Shown: piece after piece, positions 62,080 to 64,000 of the stretch
Numbering within the stretch: position 1 is the first letter of the stretch
Layout of the letters: every line of letters starts with the position of its first letter
Source of the DNA: UBA4844 sp050943255
Lineage (GTDB): Bacteria; Bacillota; Syntrophomonadia; Syntrophomonadales; Syntrophomonadaceae
Direction: 5' to 3'
Length of the DNA: 64,000 bases
NCBI GenBank assembly: GCA_050943255.1
Contig: JBMNOV010000003.1
Coordinates: 1 to 64,000 of the forward strand
Notes under the pieces: generated by a model
What the model was told of the DNA's origin: nothing
Seen by the model: the letters and a program-made list of their open reading frames with translations, nothing else
Databases searched by the model: none
Position numbers and translations under genes: made by a program

Positions 62080-63037
62080 CCTTGAGGAAATTGCTGAACT
62101 TCTACTTAATTTAGATAATTACACTATAGTAAGTCATATCATTCCAGATGGTGATTGTGTAGGTTCAATGCTTGGTCTTTACCTGAGCCTTAAAAAAAGT
62201 GGTAAACAGGTTATAATGACTCTTTCAGACCCAGTACCAGAGAAATACTATTATTTACCACAGTGGGATAAAATAAAAAAACCATCTGAACTAGATTTTT
62301 TATCTGAGAATGTAATATTTTTAGATTGTGCAGATAAAGAACGAGCAGGGGAGGAGTTTCTTGCTCTGTTAAGTAATACAGCAACTATTATTAATATAGA
62401 TCATCACCTACAGTGTAACTTATATGGTAATTATAATTATGTAAAACCTCAGGCTTCAGCTACAGGGGAAATTATTTTTTCTCTGCTTCAGAATATGAAA
62501 ATGGAGATTAGCAAGGATATTGCTGATTGTCTTTATGCTGCTATTGTTATGGACACAGGTTCATTTATGAATAGCAATACTACATCCGATACTATGCGTA
62601 TTACAGCTTCTCTGCTGGATGCTGGGGCTAATGTTGATCAAGCTCGAATAAGATTATTCGAATCAAAACCTCGCAAAGAGGTGCTTATGCTAGGAAAGGC
62701 ATTACAGCATATAGGATTTAGTGATGATGGTAAAATTGCTTGGTTGAGTTTATCTTATGATGAGGCTAAAGGCTTAAATGCTTTGGATTTTCATCCTGAA
62801 GGTATTATAAACTATACTCGTATGATTAATGGGGTCCAAGTGGGTATACTCTTTCGAGAGACTGAACCAGGAGTAATTAAAATTGGTTTTAGATCAAAGG
62901 GTGATATAGATGTAGCCAAAATTGCTGCAAAATATAATGGAGGGGGGCATCGCCAGGCAGCTGGCGCAAGTCAAGAAGGAACCCTGGAAGAGGTGCAATG
63001 GCAGGTAATCAACACAGTTAAGGACGTGATTTGTTAG
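62063..63037 (+). CDS. nrnA: DHH-family oligoribonuclease/phosphatase NrnA
   Basis: Degrades nanoRNAs and dephosphorylates pAp. The 324-residue protein has a DHH domain (SHIIPDGDCVGSM, FLDCAD, IDHHLQCNLYGNYNYVKP) and a DHHA1 domain ending GGGHRQAAGAS. GTG 62063 follows AAGGAAGGG; ATG 62072 is the alternative. It overlaps rbfA by 17 bp, the common rbfA-nrnA-truB order. Confidence 0.94.
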   Translation: MKRMNSLEEIAELLLNLDNYTIVSHIIPDGDCVGSMLGLYLSLKKSGKQVIMTLSDPVPEKYYYLPQWDKIKKPSELDFLSENVIFLDCADKERAGEEFLALLSNTATIINIDHHLQCNLYGNYNYVKPQASATGEIIFSLLQNMKMEISKDIADCLYAAIVMDTGSFMNSNTTSDTMRITASLLDAGANVDQARIRLFESKPRKEVLMLGKALQHIGFSDDGKIAWLSLSYDEAKGLNALDFHPEGIINYTRMINGVQVGILFRETEPGVIKIGFRSKGDIDVAKIAAKYNGGGHRQAAGASQEGTLEEVQWQVINTVKDVIC

Positions 63038-63038
63038 T

Positions 63039-63932
63039 TTGCATGGTTTTATCAATGTAAATAAACCACAGGGAATAACTTCCTTTGAAGTAATTAAAAA
63101 AATCAAGCAAATTATTCCGGGTAGATTTAAAATTGGTCATATGGGTACACTTGATCCCATGGCTAGTGGTGTTTTACCAGTAGCTGTAGGTAAGGCCACC
63201 CGGGTGATACCATATATAAAAAATGATATTAAATGTTATCTAGCAGAGCTTACCTTGGGAGTTGTATCTGATACTCAGGACATTTGGGGTGAAGTTAGGC
63301 GTACTGGTATTAACCACTTTGATATAAACCATCTGCACAGTATCCTTGGCAAAATGACCGGAAATATTATGCAGATTCCTCCCATGTACTCAGCGCTTCA
63401 CTATCAGGGAAAAAGGTTATATGAACTTGCTCGTCAGGGTATTACAGTAGCCAGGAAAGAGAGGGAAATCCTAATTTATTCTATTCAGTTGCTCAAGGTG
63501 GATCTGGATAGTGAATTCCCACTAATAAAAATTAAAATTAAATGTTCGCCGGGGACCTATGTACGTACACTTTGCCATGATATTGGAGAAAAACTTGGAA
63601 CTGGCGGTTTATTATCTAGCCTGATTAGGGTCCGTTCTGGAAACTTTAATATAGAAAATAGCTACCCACTAGAACAACTTTGGCAGAATAAGCAAAATAT
63701 TAGTTATTATATTTTACCCCTAGATTACCCAATCTCTACACTACCTTTAGTAAAAATTGACTCTATTGAAGCCATTGAGGCTGTGATGAATGGTAGGATG
63801 ATTAATATAGCTAATGCCATACCAGAGGGACTTATAAGACTTTATGCACCAACAGGTCATTTTATAGCTTTAGCTCATAGTTCCTATTCAGAGGGTAAAT
63901 GGATGGTTAAGGCAGAGAGGGTTTTTAAATAA
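63039..63932 (+). CDS. truB: tRNA pseudouridine(55) synthase TruB
   Basis: Forms pseudouridine 55 in the T loop of tRNA. Catalytic D39 is in KIGHMGTLDPMASGVLPVAV, and PPMYSALHYQGKRLYELAR and CSPGTYVRTLCHDIGEKLG are typical. TTG 63039 starts 1 bp after nrnA. The 297-residue length is normal, with a C-terminal PUA-like domain. Confidence 0.96.
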   Translation: MHGFINVNKPQGITSFEVIKKIKQIIPGRFKIGHMGTLDPMASGVLPVAVGKATRVIPYIKNDIKCYLAELTLGVVSDTQDIWGEVRRTGINHFDINHLHSILGKMTGNIMQIPPMYSALHYQGKRLYELARQGITVARKEREILIYSIQLLKVDLDSEFPLIKIKIKCSPGTYVRTLCHDIGEKLGTGGLLSSLIRVRSGNFNIENSYPLEQLWQNKQNISYYILPLDYPISTLPLVKIDSIEAIEAVMNGRMINIANAIPEGLIRLYAPTGHFIALAHSSYSEGKWMVKAERVFK

Positions 63933-63952
63933 TATCATAAGGAGCTCGAATA

Positions 63953-64000
63953 ATGCAAATAGTACGAGAGATTGAAAATTATATTCCTGACAACAAACCT
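63953..64000 (+). CDS. ribF: Start of riboflavin kinase/FMN adenylyltransferase (truncated by window end)
   Basis: Sixteen codons are visible from ATG 63953 behind AAGGAG. They encode MQIVREIENYIPDNKP, compatible with the RibF N-terminus just before its GxFDGxH motif. Position after truB is the usual place of ribF. The visible part is too short to prove it. Confidence 0.7.
   Translation, partial: MQIVREIENYIPDNKP

Overview
The window reads as one stretch of chromosome from a low-GC, endospore-type Firmicute of the class Clostridia. Gene order, frequent TTG/GTG starts and strong GGAGG-type ribosome binding sites point to a Syntrophomonas-like lineage; that family-level placement is inference. 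Every gene is on the + strand, packed with short gaps or 1-20 bp overlaps. I saw no rRNA, tRNA, CRISPR array, insertion sequence or prophage.

Layout. (1) 124-8344: DNA processing and housekeeping block dprA-topA-trmFO-xerC-hslV-hslU-codY, closed by a clear intrinsic terminator. (2) 8499-40935: a complete fla/che supercluster. Rod, MS-ring, switch and export genes (flgBC, fliEFGHIJ, a MotE-like gene, fliK, flgD, a TIGR02530-type gene, flgE, swrD/flbD, fliL, fliM, fliY, cheY, fliOPQR, flhBA) lead into the placement GTPases flhF/flhG, a PilZ protein, cheB, cheA, cheW, cheC, cheD, the sigma factor sigD, fapA, a small unknown gene and a SwrB-like membrane protein. (3) 41105-51935: rpsB-tsf-pyrH-frr, then uppS-cdsA-ytvI-dxr-rseP-ispG-proS, covering translation, lipid and isoprenoid synthesis. 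(4) 52225-56676: mgtC-like gene and polC. (5) 56928-64000: rimP-nusA-ylxR-ylxQ-infB-rbfA-nrnA-truB and the first codons of ribF, the classical nusA-infB operon.

The order closely follows Bacillus subtilis (codVWXY-fla/che-rpsB...-polC-nusA-infB), so most functions are secure. The departures are the interesting part. PolC lacks the 3'-5' exonuclease domain that normally interrupts its PHP domain. The SwrB-like protein at the end of the fla/che cluster carries an apparent IF2_N domain and seems to start at ATT. The hook protein FlgE is about twice the usual size because of four tandem repeats, and its gene is bracketed by two sets of GC-rich hairpins inside the operon. Several long perfect inverted repeats lie in the larger intergenic gaps, and a structured leader precedes rpsB.

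Working together: CodY may couple nutrient state to motility (a palindrome sits just upstream of flgB). The fla genes build the basal body and hook, FlhF/FlhG control number and place, the PilZ protein links c-di-GMP to motility, Che proteins steer the switch (FliM/FliY), and SigD drives late genes that lie outside this window.
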